Positions 9,012 to 17,998 of a stretch of DNA of 64,000 nucleotides are shown here, in pieces. A program made the translations under genes and the position numbers. This DNA is from Helicobacter_B zhangjianzhongii. Its GTDB lineage: Bacteria; Campylobacterota; Campylobacteria; Campylobacterales; Helicobacteraceae. A model generated the notes under the pieces. That model saw only the letters and a program-made list of their open reading frames with translations, was not told the origin of the DNA and did no database searches. Within the stretch, counting starts at the first letter, position 1, and each line of letters begins with the position of its first letter. Location of the stretch: the NCBI RefSeq assembly GCF_030249855.1, contig NZ_JANURN010000001.1, positions 1-64,000 on the forward strand. Direction: 5' to 3'.

Positions 9012-12000
9012 ATGATAAACCTAACTTCTCTCCCCCAAACTCTCCAAAGCAAGCACCACTACCGCAGCAGCGGCACAGCCTTAGCCTACAAGCCTGTGTC
9101 AAAAGAGCTAGACCACCTAGACTGCGTGCTGTATCGCATCTCTAGTGTTACTTACCACAAAGACACCGATGCCCCGCAAATGCAGGCATTAGAAAATGTC
9201 CTAAGCTCTCTTAGGATACCCGGGATCAATATCATCTACCTTATGCTAGGTGATAAAAATGGCGTGGAGTTCTACTACGGCGTGGCTAGGGACTATATGA
9301 GCGATAGGGAGCTAAAGCTTAGTATCAAAGATATTGCGCGAGAGATTCTAGCCCCAAGTATCAAGGGCAATTTCCGCGGCAGCAAGCTTATCGAGCTAGA
9401 TAGAGAGCAAAAGGAGCAGCTACTGCAAAAGATCCAGCACAGCACAGCAAGCAGCGTGATAGAGGGCGTGCCCGGCGTGATAGAAGAAGAAAACTTCCAA
9501 GGCGCAGATCGCCTAGCAGATACGATGATCAATATCGATAGCGTGCAGGATAGCTCCTTTGGCTTTATGGTCATAGCTTCGTGCGTGAATTATAAAGAAG
9601 TGGATTCTATCAAGACACAGATTTATGAGATATATAGGGCGATCGCGTGTTTCGCCAAAGAAAGCGTGCAGATGGGCAGCAGCGATGGCACAAGCCAGAG
9701 TGAGGGCATAAGTAAAAGCACTAGTAGCAGTGAGAGTCATACACAAGGCACTAGCACCAATCAAAGCACTAGTAGCAGCCACAGCACAAGCCACAGCCAA
9801 ACTCAAGGCAGGAACGAGGGCAAATCCACCACCAAAGGCACAAATGACAGCCGTAGTCGTAGCACCAACACCAGCCAAAGCACTAGCACAAGCGGCGACT
9901 ACAAAAGCACTAGCAGCAGCGCGGGGGAGAGTGTCAGCACCAGCAGCAGCACAAATAGCAGCGCAGCCCAGAGCAGCGGCAAGAGCGAGTCGATCACTAA
10001 GGGCACAAGTGAGAGCAGCAGCCGCAGTGAGAGCAAGGGTAGTAGCGAGAGCAAAGCCACAAGCAGCAGCACACAAACAAGCACGAGCCACACCACAGGC
10101 ACGCAAAAAGGCTCTTCACAGGCTAGCACACGCGAGATTGTCAATAAATATTTTGCTAATTGGCAGGAATATATTGATGAAATTTTGCTCCCTAGGCTTG
10201 ATTATGCCAGCGGTAAGGGGCTTTTTGCCAGTGGGATATTTTGCTTCTCAAACTCCCCAGTAGTCCTACACAAGCTGCAAAACACGGTCATCTCTCTTTT
10301 TAGCGGGCAAAAGGGCAACAAAATCCCCTTACGAGCCTTCCTCCTAGAATCCACTTCTACCGCACGCAAAGCATACACCAATCTCCAGCTCCCCCACCTG
10401 CAAGCCCCAGAGCAAAACGCCCTAGTCCCCCTAAGCTCCCAGAGCAGCGACAAGCTAGCAAATTGGCTTAGCACAAAGGAGCTAGGACTGCTGCTAGGCT
10501 TGCCCAAAAAAGATGTCATCGGCTTAGAGCTAAGAGAGGAGGTGGAGTTCGGGCTAAATTTCACGCCTTTTGACAAGCAAATCACGCTAGGGCATTTGAT
10601 CCAAAGTGGTAATGCAACAAGCAAGCAAGTAGGCATTGATAGAGAAGCCCTTGATCGCCATATTTTTATCACAGGTGTTACAGGCAGCGGCAAAACAACC
10701 ACCACCCAAACCCTACTGCTAAAATCCACTTTGCCATTTCTTGTGATTGAGCCAGCAAAGACAGAGTATCGCATCTTGCGCCGCAATTTTGGCGATGAGC
10801 TGCTAGTTTTCACGCTAGGCAAAGATAATGCCCTGCCCTTTCGGCTTAATCCTTTTGAGTTTTTCCCACACGAGAGTATCACCTCACGCATTGATATGAT
10901 CCGCGCGAGCATAGAAGCTGCCTTTGATATGGAAGCAGCTATCCCCCAGCTCATCGAGCAAGCGATATACAAAAGCTATGCAGACAAAGGCTGGAATATC
11001 GCTAGCAATGAAAATGCGTTTTTTGATGATCCTTGGGCTGATGGAGTCTATGCCTTCCCTACACTTAGTGATGTGCTAGCAAATATAGAGGCTGTTGTAG
11101 AAGCGCAGGGCTTTGGCGATGAGGCAGGGCGACTGAAGGGCGAGTATATCGGCTCGATTAAAGCGCGGCTAGGAAGCTTGGTGCTAGGCTCTAAGGGCTT
11201 TATGCTTGATACAAAGCGATCGCTAGATTTTGTCGAGCTACTTAGCAAAAAGGTCGTGCTAGAAATGGAGGAGATCCGCAATGGCGCGGAAAAATCGCTT
11301 GTGATGGGGCTTGTTTTGGGGCATTTGCTTGAAGCGATTAAAGCGCGATTTAAGCATAGCCCATCTAAAGAAGCCCAGCATATCATCGTCATAGAAGAAG
11401 CCCACAGACTCCTAAGCAAATTCCAGCCCGGTGATAACCCTAGCAAGAAGCAAGCGGTGGAGAGCTTTGCGGATATGCTCGCAGAAGTGCGCAAATACGG
11501 CGAGTGCCTAATCATCGCTGACCAAATCCCCAACAAGCTCACCCCAGAAGTGCTAAAAAACACCAACACCAAAATCGTGCATAAGCTCTTCGCCCAAGAT
11601 GATAAGCAAGCAGTATCTAGCACTATTGCCTTAGAAGAGGAGCAGATGGAGTTTCTAAGCAGGCTTGAAAAAGGCGTGGCAGCGGTATTCTCCAGCGGCT
11701 TTCACAAAGCAGTCTTGGTAGAGATCACGCCGCATTCCAACACTTCCCAAGCCATTGTTGATGAGAGCGAGCTAGAGCCTAGTGTGTATGGACTTTATGC
11801 TGATAGCTATCAAAGGGGCATTGTGCTAGGCTCGCAGTTTTTATCCAAGCCTAGCTGGGAGGATATAAAGCAGCTGCTTAAGCTGCAAAGGAAGCTTATC
11901 TACGCGCTTGGGGCGTGGTGCAAAAAGCGCGTAGAATACAGCCCTAAGCTACAAGCAGATTTGCAAGAATCCCGCAAATATTTTGATGATGAGCTTATCG

Positions 12001-12143
12001 CTAGAGTCTTGCTGCTAGCAAATGACTTCGCCAAAGATGAGCGCGAGCTAGAGCAAAAGCTTGAAAAAGCGCGCAAACTGCTGCAAGGCTATGGGGTGGG
12101 GGAGGTTACAGAAGCGTGGGATTTAGCCCTAGCAATAACATAG
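9012..12143 (+). CDS. HerA/FtsK-like (DUF87-type) ATPase with Ser-rich linker
   Basis: 1043 residues with RBS AAAGGATTAAACA. Residues 1-215 form an N-terminal domain. Residues about 219-372 are a striking low-complexity linker of S, T, G, H, Q, N and K, with many SSS, STS and TSTS steps. The ATPase follows: Walker A GVTGSGKTTT (about 553-562), ...FLVIEPAKTEYR after it, Walker B HIIVIEEAHRLL (about 789-800), LIIADQIPNKL and KIVHKLFAQDDKQ, all in the order seen in HerA-type pumping ATPases. Such ATPases translocate DNA or remodel complexes and recur in defence and mobile systems. The stop TAG ends at 12143, the first base of the right direct repeat, so the gene closes the island. The reverse strand of the linker gives long Ala-rich shadow frames that are not genes. 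Confidence 0.82.
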   Translation: MINLTSLPQTLQSKHHYRSSGTALAYKPVSKELDHLDCVLYRISSVTYHKDTDAPQMQALENVLSSLRIPGINIIYLMLGDKNGVEFYYGVARDYMSDRELKLSIKDIAREILAPSIKGNFRGSKLIELDREQKEQLLQKIQHSTASSVIEGVPGVIEEENFQGADRLADTMINIDSVQDSSFGFMVIASCVNYKEVDSIKTQIYEIYRAIACFAKESVQMGSSDGTSQSEGISKSTSSSESHTQGTSTNQSTSSSHSTSHSQTQGRNEGKSTTKGTNDSRSRSTNTSQSTSTSGDYKSTSSSAGESVSTSSSTNSSAAQSSGKSESITKGTSESSSRSESKGSSESKATSSSTQTSTSHTTGTQKGSSQASTREIVNKYFANWQEYIDEILLPRLDYASGKGLFASGIFCFSNSPVVLHKLQNTVISLFSGQKGNKIPLRAFLLESTSTARKAYTNLQLPHLQAPEQNALVPLSSQSSDKLANWLSTKELGLLLGLPKKDVIGLELREEVEFGLNFTPFDKQITLGHLIQSGNATSKQVGIDREALDRHIFITGVTGSGKTTTTQTLLLKSTLPFLVIEPAKTEYRILRRNFGDELLVFTLGKDNALPFRLNPFEFFPHESITSRIDMIRASIEAAFDMEAAIPQLIEQAIYKSYADKGWNIASNENAFFDDPWADGVYAFPTLSDVLANIEAVVEAQGFGDEAGRLKGEYIGSIKARLGSLVLGSKGFMLDTKRSLDFVELLSKKVVLEMEEIRNGAEKSLVMGLVLGHLLEAIKARFKHSPSKEAQHIIVIEEAHRLLSKFQPGDNPSKKQAVESFADMLAEVRKYGECLIIADQIPNKLTPEVLKNTNTKIVHKLFAQDDKQAVSSTIALEEEQMEFLSRLEKGVAAVFSSGFHKAVLVEITPHSNTSQAIVDESELEPSVYGLYADSYQRGIVLGSQFLSKPSWEDIKQLLKLQRKLIYALGAWCKKRVEYSPKLQADLQESRKYFDDELIARVLLLANDFAKDERELEQKLEKARKLLQGYGVGEVTEAWDLALAIT

Positions 12144-12221
12144 ATTTAAGCAAGCACTGCTATAATCGCGCTTTATTTCCCCGCACACACCATACTCAAA
12201 GGATAGCGATGAGAATCCTAG
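12143..12221 (+). repeat. Right direct repeat flanking the island
   Basis: This copy of 2416-2493 begins exactly at the end of the HerA-like stop codon. It includes the promoter, the RBS and the MRIL codons of the carbamoyltransferase, which here continue into a normal family N-terminus (MRILGISAYYHDSA). Confidence 0.8.
12158..12166 (+). promoter_or_regulatory. Extended -10 promoter of the carbamoyltransferase gene (TGCTATAAT)
   Basis: Perfect TATAAT with a TGC extension, 42 bp before ATG 12209, inside the right direct repeat. It probably drives the carbamoyltransferase and the genes after it. Confidence 0.7.
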
Positions 12222-14509
12222 GGATTTCTGCTTACTACCACGATAGTGCTATCGCGCTTTTAGAAAATGATCGCATTGTATTTGCGCTGCAAGAGGAGCG
12301 ACTCTCGCGCATTAAAGCAGATAATGCGTTTCCCAAACTATCCATTGAGGCGTGTTTAGAGTATCTTAGTAAAACTTCTAATGATGATATTTTGCGGGGG
12401 GGGGGGGAATTAGATTCTATTGATTCCTTTGTTTTCTATGACAAACCCTTCCTAACCTTTGAACGCCTGCTTGAGACCTACTTTGCCACCGCACCAAAGG
12501 GCTTTCTAAGCTTTGTAAAGGCTATCCCTGTATGGTTATCAACTAAGCTTTTCTTAAAAGAGACAATCGCAAGGGAGCTAGAATCTCTGTATAAAAAACT
12601 CTATCCACAAAAAAGTAAGCAAGAAATAAAAGCATTTAAGCAAAAAGTGCTTAATAATCTCTACTTTAGCGAACACCATTTAAGCCATTGCAGTAGTGCG
12701 TTTTTCCCAAGTCCTTTTAGTAATGCTGGGATTCTAACCCTTGATGGCATAGGTGAGTGGGCGACTACTACCATTGCTAAGGGGGAAAATAATCATATTG
12801 AGATTTTGCAAGAGCTGCATTTTCCACATTCTTTGGGGCTTTTGTATTCTGCTTTTACTTATTATCTAGGCTTCAAAGTCAATTCTGGTGAATATAAGGT
12901 GATGGGCTTAGCCCCTTATGGAGAGCCAAAGTTTGTAGATATTATCAAAACGCATTTAGTAGATATGAAGCCTGATGGGAGCTTTTCACTCAATATGAAG
13001 TATTTCTCTTACACTTATGGGCTAAGAATGACAAATGCCAAGTTTGATAGCCTTTTTCACGCACAAAGAAGCCCAGAATCTAAGCTAGAACAAATCCATA
13101 TGGATATAGCTGCAAGCCTGCAAGTAGTAACTGAAGAGATAATGATAGCCCTAGCTCGCACCACAGCTAGACTAAGCGGTAGTAGGAATCTCGTCTTAAG
13201 CGGTGGTGTCGCGCTAAACTGCGTGGGTAATGGCAAGATTTATCAACAGCTTATCAAAGAAGAAAAGATTTTGGATCATATTTGGATACAACCGGCAAGT
13301 GGGGATGCAGGGAGTGCGGTGGGGTGTGGGCTAGCGTTTTACCATATAGAATGCAAACAGCCTAGAAATGTGAATTCGGTCTTGGGTGAGTATTCGCACG
13401 ATTGCCAAAATTTTGGGGCAGTCATTACCGAAAAGGTAACTCCTGCCCCCAAATTTCAGCAAAGCCTACAAAGCCCCACCGCAATTCCTAGAATCCGTGA
13501 AGAAAAACAAGCCGAGTGTGAAAAAGCGGATTCTAGCACCGCTCAAAATCTAAGCGAGCCAGCACAGGATTCTAGGATTTTAGAGAGCAAAGACTCAAAT
13601 GTGTTTTTTCAAAACGCAGATAGGCGGCAGGATTTGGGTGATAGAATCGTGGCTTTGCAAGGCGAGTCAAGGGCGCATACTAAAGCGTATGTAACCGCCG
13701 ACTCGCCGCAGCAATCCGCGATTCTAGCCCCAAAGCCAACGCCTTTGCTACAAGATTCTATGCAGGGAAGCTATTTGGGATTATCCTACTCCAACGACGA
13801 AGTCCAAGCCACGCTAGATTCCCTAAACGCAGTCTATGAAAAACATAATTTTGACACGATTAAACAATTAACCGCTAAGGCATTAAGCGAAGGTAAAGTA
13901 GTAGGCTGGCATCAAGGGCGGTGTGAGTTTGGACCTAGGGCATTGGGGGCTAGATCGATTCTAGGCGATCCACGCAATACCACAATGCAAAAGACGATGA
14001 ATCTAAAGATTAAATATAGAGAATCTTTCCGCCCATTTGCCCCAAGTGTGCTGGACTTTGCCATCAATGAGTGGTTTGAGTGTGATTATATAAGCCCTTA
14101 TATGCTGCTTGTAGCCCCTGTGAAAAAAGAGAAATGCTACCCACTCACACAAGAGCAAAAAGAGCTTTTTGGCATAGATAAGTTAAATATTATTAGAAGC
14201 GAGATTCCAAGCGTTACGCATATTGACTATTCCGCCAGAATCCAAAGTGTGCATAAAGAGACAAATCCGCGTTATTACGCTTTGATAGAGGAGTTTTATA
14301 AACTTAGCGGTGTGCCTGTGCTAGTGAATACGAGCTTTAATGTGCGAGGTGAGCCTATGGTGTGTAGCCCTTATGATTCTTATGCGTGTTTTATGGGGAC
14401 GGAGATGGATATGCTAGTGATTGAAGACTTTATCCTGTATAAAGAGAAACAGCCACAAGAGCATATCGCAAGGTTTAGGGATATTAAAGACAAATACGAG
14501 CTGGATTAA
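12209..14509 (+). CDS. Carbamoyltransferase, NodU/CmcH/SxtI type, phase-variable and repeat-interrupted
   Basis: 766 residues from ATG 12209, chosen for AAAGGATAGCG and the family start MRILGISAYYHDSA. The N-terminal Kae1-like domain shows the metal-binding EHHLSH motif (about residue 153) and GGVALNCVGNG. The C-terminal YrdC-like region has GWHQGRCEFGPRALGARSILGDPR and LVNTSFN. These enzymes carbamoylate hydroxyls of secondary metabolites or glycans using carbamoyl phosphate. Twelve G at 12396-12407 encode GGG in frame (ON). Residues about 395-520 are a repeat-derived insert in front of the conserved SYLGLSYSNDEV; without it the length (about 640) is near the family norm. The gene heads an sxtI/J/K-like set. 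Confidence 0.9.
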   Translation: MRILGISAYYHDSAIALLENDRIVFALQEERLSRIKADNAFPKLSIEACLEYLSKTSNDDILRGGGELDSIDSFVFYDKPFLTFERLLETYFATAPKGFLSFVKAIPVWLSTKLFLKETIARELESLYKKLYPQKSKQEIKAFKQKVLNNLYFSEHHLSHCSSAFFPSPFSNAGILTLDGIGEWATTTIAKGENNHIEILQELHFPHSLGLLYSAFTYYLGFKVNSGEYKVMGLAPYGEPKFVDIIKTHLVDMKPDGSFSLNMKYFSYTYGLRMTNAKFDSLFHAQRSPESKLEQIHMDIAASLQVVTEEIMIALARTTARLSGSRNLVLSGGVALNCVGNGKIYQQLIKEEKILDHIWIQPASGDAGSAVGCGLAFYHIECKQPRNVNSVLGEYSHDCQNFGAVITEKVTPAPKFQQSLQSPTAIPRIREEKQAECEKADSSTAQNLSEPAQDSRILESKDSNVFFQNADRRQDLGDRIVALQGESRAHTKAYVTADSPQQSAILAPKPTPLLQDSMQGSYLGLSYSNDEVQATLDSLNAVYEKHNFDTIKQLTAKALSEGKVVGWHQGRCEFGPRALGARSILGDPRNTTMQKTMNLKIKYRESFRPFAPSVLDFAINEWFECDYISPYMLLVAPVKKEKCYPLTQEQKELFGIDKLNIIRSEIPSVTHIDYSARIQSVHKETNPRYYALIEEFYKLSGVPVLVNTSFNVRGEPMVCSPYDSYACFMGTEMDMLVIEDFILYKEKQPQEHIARFRDIKDKYELD
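12396..12407 (+). repeat. Poly-G tract, G12 (phase ON)
   Basis: Lies about 63 codons into the carbamoyltransferase, after GATATTTTGC, and encodes RGGGE. A slip of one base would truncate the enzyme before its active-site domain. Confidence 0.9.
13385..13765 (+). repeat. In-frame repeat mosaic inside the carbamoyltransferase
   Basis: Contains AGCCCCACCGCAATTCC, AAAGCGGATTCTAG and AGGATTCTAGGATTTT modules shared with nadK, the RM gene and intergenic DNA. It is open over its whole length. Boundaries are approximate. Confidence 0.75.
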
Positions 14510-14518
14510 GGAGCGAAG

Positions 14519-15793
14519 ATGAGATATAGCAAACTAAGCATAAAAATGCGTGGGCTACTATGGGCTTTGGTGTGGATTCTAGTAAGCATAGCGACTCTAA
14601 AGCTAGATAGCGTGCTAAAGGGTCGCGCAGGCTTTGGGATCTTGCCCTTTGCGCTCATTAGCTTAGGGGCTTTGGCTCTGCTAATCTACCTTGCCATAGT
14701 CTCAAAGCACAAAGCCCTTAAGCTCACTCTCTCTTATCTCACCATAGCCCCACTTTGCCTAATCATAGGCGAGCTGTATGGCTACTACACGCTAGAATCC
14801 ACTTTTGAGCAAGATCCTTGCGCTGCTAGCACAAGCGGCACTTATGCGAGCGATTACTTCACCCCAAGCCCCATCACAGGCTACAAAGGCAAGCCAAGCA
14901 CCACCGCCACCGCGCATAAAACCACGCATAATGGCACAACTATCTACAATGTCTCCTACACCACCGATGAGTTTGGCTGGCGGATCACGCCTAGTAGTAA
15001 AGTGGATTCTAGCTCTTGTGTGCTGTTTTTTGGCGATAGTTTTACCATAGGCGAGGGCGTGCAGGATAATGAAACCCTGCCCTTTTACTTTGGCACACAC
15101 ACAAATGCTAGGATCTACAACTTCGGCTTCCACGGCTATGGACCCCACCAAGCCCTAGCCCTTGTGCAAAGCGGCGAGGTAAAGCACATAGTCAAAGACT
15201 GCGCGAGCGTGCTAGCTATCTATGAGAGCTTGCCCGGGCATATCGCTAGGGCTAGTGGCTTTTCATCGTGGGAGCAAGGCACAAATGCCCCTAGATTCTC
15301 CCTTGATCCTAGTGGCTCTCTAGTGTGGGGCAATGCATATTTGCATACAAGTCCCTTGCTAGCCAAGCTTGCCCCTAAGCTCCAAGCCCGCCTAGCGCAG
15401 AGCTATCTCTACAAGCTTTTACAGCCTAGCTATGAGTATGATGAGAGCTATAACGCCCTGTATTTTGCGATTATTGACGCGCTGCAAAAGCAGCTACAAG
15501 AGCAGTTTAATGCACGCTTTGCGCTTGTGCTGTGGGACTCTAGTGATGTAAGCGATGAGATAGAGCGCAAGGAGTCGCACGCGATTATTCAGCATTTTGC
15601 AAACGGCTTAGGGGGGGGGGCAATGGATTTAGTGCTAGCTAGCGAGATTCTGCCCAATTATAAGCAGCAAAGGGAAGCGTATGGCATAGATAGGTGCGAT
15701 CTGCACCCAAATGCTCGGGCAAATGAGCAGATCGCGGAGTTTATCGCCGCGCGGATAAAAAGCGGCAGCATAAAGGCAAAAAGTGGATTCTAG
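14519..15793 (+). CDS. Membrane-anchored SGNH/GDSL hydrolase-like protein 1, phase-variable
   Basis: 424 residues, RBS AAGGAGCGAAG, 9 bp after the carbamoyltransferase. Three N-terminal membrane helices (to about residue 95) precede a periplasmic domain. The domain has an SGNH block I (FFGDSFTIGEG, about 172) and a C-terminal DLHPNARANEQIAEFI segment containing the expected D..H pair. Ten G at 15611-15620 encode GGG in frame. The protein ends with IKAKSGF followed by TAG, and that stop codon belongs to the AAAAGTGGATTCTAG repeat core. Together with SxtI/J/K-like neighbours it probably modifies a surface glycan or lipid-linked intermediate; acyl esterase or transferase activity is inferred. 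It is a paralogue of 16670-17998. Confidence 0.8.
   Translation: MRYSKLSIKMRGLLWALVWILVSIATLKLDSVLKGRAGFGILPFALISLGALALLIYLAIVSKHKALKLTLSYLTIAPLCLIIGELYGYYTLESTFEQDPCAASTSGTYASDYFTPSPITGYKGKPSTTATAHKTTHNGTTIYNVSYTTDEFGWRITPSSKVDSSSCVLFFGDSFTIGEGVQDNETLPFYFGTHTNARIYNFGFHGYGPHQALALVQSGEVKHIVKDCASVLAIYESLPGHIARASGFSSWEQGTNAPRFSLDPSGSLVWGNAYLHTSPLLAKLAPKLQARLAQSYLYKLLQPSYEYDESYNALYFAIIDALQKQLQEQFNARFALVLWDSSDVSDEIERKESHAIIQHFANGLGGGAMDLVLASEILPNYKQQREAYGIDRCDLHPNARANEQIAEFIAARIKSGSIKAKSGF
15611..15620 (+). repeat. Poly-G tract, G10 (phase ON)
   Basis: Encodes LGGGA near the C-terminus of the SGNH-like protein. A slip would remove the DLHPNA catalytic block. Confidence 0.85.
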
Positions 15794-16290
15794 GAGCAAC
15801 ACCCATTTATTGTCATCGCAAGCTTTGGCGCAAGACAAAGCACGGCGATCTATACACACAAAACACACCCTAGAATCCACTTTTCAAAGGGATTTGGCTT
15901 TGGGCAATCATAGCGGCGATTTCCTGTCATCGCGAGCCGATGAACCCCTTTTTCTGTCATCGCGAGCGAGTGAAACGAGCGTGGCGATCCATAAAGGCGC
16001 AAAAGTGGATTCTAGTGCAAAAATGGATTGCCACGCCGCTGCTACCGCAGCGTCTCGCAATGACAAAAAACAACACCACTAGTAAAAAAGTGGATTCTAG
16101 GAAAGCCACAAATGTAGGCGAGCAGCCAAAGGATTCTAGGATTTTTGATGAGAAATGTGGGTTGCAAGGACAATCGCAAAGGAGTTACCTTAGCGGTAAT
16201 GACTGCAGCGATTGTCCGCCGCTCCCGCATTATCGCAAAAAGCCAAATCCACCAGCCAAAAGCCAACACCAAACTAAAAAAGGAGCTACT
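15794..16290 (+). repeat. Intergenic repeat mosaic, copy 1
   Basis: No gene is seen except the RBS of the SxtJ-like gene at its end. It holds several AAAGTGGATTCTAG cores, TCATCGCGAGC...GTGGCGATCCATAAA elements, a palindrome at 16023-16065 and a composite from about 16125 containing GATGAGAAATGTGGGTTGC. The order matches 17999-18414 with one block missing there. Frames crossing it (for example one from 15940 into the SxtJ-like gene) lack a ribosome-binding site. Confidence 0.8.
16023..16065 (+). repeat. Palindromic ATTGCCACG...CGCAATGACA element (representative)
   Basis: Outer ends pair ATTGC with GCAAT, and the centre forms a CGCTGC/GCAGCG hairpin. Related copies lie near 2810, 19110, 22263, 22372, 23383, 25470, 31628, 32706, 36130, 36960, 38755, 40545, 40800, 43133, 50485 and 62225, both between and inside genes. 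Confidence 0.8.
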
Positions 16291-16659
16291 ATGAGCACAC
16301 ACGACCTACGCATATTCTTAAGCATTTGGGCGGGGATTTTTGCCGTGTTTTTACTCTCTGGAGTCCTTCTACACGATCATTATAGAATCTGGGCGATTAC
16401 AGGGCTTGGCATAGCCCTAGCCTTGCAAGCTTGCCCCAAGCTTGCCACCCCGCTCTATATCGCGCAAATCAAAGTCGGCAGCGTGATGGGCTGGTGCATT
16501 TCTCGCGCATCGCTGGTGGTGCTGTATTTTTGCGTGTTTGTGCCTTTGGGGCTGGTGTTTAAGCTAGCTAGGCGCGATATTCTCGCCCCAAAGCTTCATA
16601 ATGACAGCTACTTCATCACGCGCGACAAGCAGCCCACAAGTATGAAAAATCAATTCTAA
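16291..16659 (+). CDS. SxtJ-like small membrane protein
   Basis: 122 residues. ATG 16291 follows AAAGGAGCTACT; an upstream extension to 15940 would translate repeat DNA only. There are three to four membrane segments (about 10-29, 33-50, 68-95), then a short cytosolic tail ending in DSYFITRD. The layout and the PLYIAQIKVGSVMGW and VPLGLVFKL segments resemble SxtJ-family proteins that accompany SxtI-type carbamoyltransferases. Function in that family is unknown; a membrane accessory to carbamoylation is the usual reading. It lies between two SGNH-like paralogues, 10 bp before the second. Confidence 0.72.
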   Translation: MSTHDLRIFLSIWAGIFAVFLLSGVLLHDHYRIWAITGLGIALALQACPKLATPLYIAQIKVGSVMGWCISRASLVVLYFCVFVPLGLVFKLARRDILAPKLHNDSYFITRDKQPTSMKNQF

Positions 16660-16669
16660 AGGAAGCGCG

Positions 16670-17998
16670 ATGAGATGGCACAAACCCCTAACGCTTGCAT
16701 TGTGGATTCTAGCTTATCTTGGCACTAGTGCCATAGTGCTAAAGCTAGATGGAGTATGTATGCAGAAATTTGAGTGTAGTATCTTGCCATATATGTGGAT
16801 TAGCGCGGCACTCACGCTACTTCTCATCTACTTCGCGCGTAAATCCCGCACGGAAGCCCTTAAGCTAGCACTCTCTTATCTCACTATACTCCCACTTTGT
16901 ATCATCGCAGGTGAAGCATTTTTCTACTACAAAAAGCTTGCTATAAGCAGCTCTCGGCTTACGCAGCCGCACGAGATTTTGGGCTTTGCCAATACGCCCA
17001 ATCTCTTTATACAAACTCCTTTTTCAGTCGATGGCAAGCTTGTCTATAATCCCACTTACACGCACGATACTTATGGCAATCGCATAACCCCACACAACAA
17101 CGACTCTAAAGCCTGTATCAATATTTATGGCGGCTCTTTTGCCTATGGATCTGGGCTTAGCGATGATGAGACTCTAGGAGCATTTTTAGCCAAAGATCTG
17201 CCACATTTCCATATCAATAATTTTGGCATAGGTGGCGCAGGGGCGCATACAATGCTCGCGCGATTAGAATTTGATCTTGACAAGCAAGCACTATCACAAT
17301 GCCAAGAAAATATCTTTTTCTACATCATTATCCCACATCATATTTATCGTGCATTAGGCGCGGTGCTAGGTCCAAAATACACGCTAGATTCTACCGGCAC
17401 GCCACACTATCAAGGCATTTTCACCAAAGAAGCGCAAAAGCCCTTCTACAAAGAAGACTACGCAACGCCCAAACACTTTACCATACAAGAAAAGCTTATA
17501 AATCAGCTTGAAAAATCATATATAGTTAAGTTTATCTCAAACCCTAGTCAAAACTATGATTCTAAAGATCTTTTAGCCTTAGAATCATATCAAATCGGTG
17601 TCGCCTCTCACCCTAACATCAATTTACCCATTAAAAATACGCAAACCTACTTCGCCATTGTGGCTAAAATCCAAGCCCTTTTGCGCGAGCGATACAACGC
17701 GCCGCTTTATGTGCTTGTGTATGACTATGATATGCACGCGCAGTTTTTAGACAGATACGATAGCCTTATACAAGAGAGCCTAGCGCAAATGGGCATAAAG
17801 TTTTGGGCAATGAGCGAGATTTTGGGGATTGAGTATAAGCAGGACTTAGCGCGCGTTAAGCGCGGAGATTTGGAGCATTTTGCTTATCGCATTTCGCGCT
17901 GGGATACCCACCCAAATGCTAGAGCAAATGCGCAGATCGCGGAGTTTATCGCCGAGCAGATAGAAAATGGCAGCATAAAGGCAAAAAGTGGATTCTAG
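16670..17998 (+). CDS. Membrane-anchored SGNH/GDSL hydrolase-like protein 2
   Basis: 442 residues, RBS AAAGGAAGCGCG. Domain order is the same as in the 14519 gene: about three N-terminal helices (TLALWILAYLGTSAIVLKLDGV start), then a periplasmic SGNH domain with INIYGGSFAYGSG (block I with GGS in place of GDS; about residue 160) and a C-terminal RWDTHPNARANAQIAEFI. The Asp-to-Gly change next to the nucleophile may alter activity. There is no G tract. It ends with the same KAKSGF plus TAG supplied by the repeat core, and the last 25 codons and downstream 400 bp match the first paralogue closely, showing duplication. The role is inferred to be like the first copy. Confidence 0.75.
   Translation: MRWHKPLTLALWILAYLGTSAIVLKLDGVCMQKFECSILPYMWISAALTLLLIYFARKSRTEALKLALSYLTILPLCIIAGEAFFYYKKLAISSSRLTQPHEILGFANTPNLFIQTPFSVDGKLVYNPTYTHDTYGNRITPHNNDSKACINIYGGSFAYGSGLSDDETLGAFLAKDLPHFHINNFGIGGAGAHTMLARLEFDLDKQALSQCQENIFFYIIIPHHIYRALGAVLGPKYTLDSTGTPHYQGIFTKEAQKPFYKEDYATPKHFTIQEKLINQLEKSYIVKFISNPSQNYDSKDLLALESYQIGVASHPNINLPIKNTQTYFAIVAKIQALLRERYNAPLYVLVYDYDMHAQFLDRYDSLIQESLAQMGIKFWAMSEILGIEYKQDLARVKRGDLEHFAYRISRWDTHPNARANAQIAEFIAEQIENGSIKAKSGF

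Noticed and set aside
9513..10144. Long Ala/Leu-rich reverse-strand and alternate-frame ORFs opposite the Ser-rich linker
   Set aside because: They are shadows of AGC/AGT-rich coding DNA, with no RBS and no domain.
2416..12221. Prophage or integrative element with its own integrase
   Set aside because: No integrase, portal, capsid or transfer gene was recognised within the repeats.
15940..16290. Upstream extension of the SxtJ-like ORF to 15940
   Set aside because: The extension translates intergenic repeats only, and a strong RBS precedes ATG 16291.
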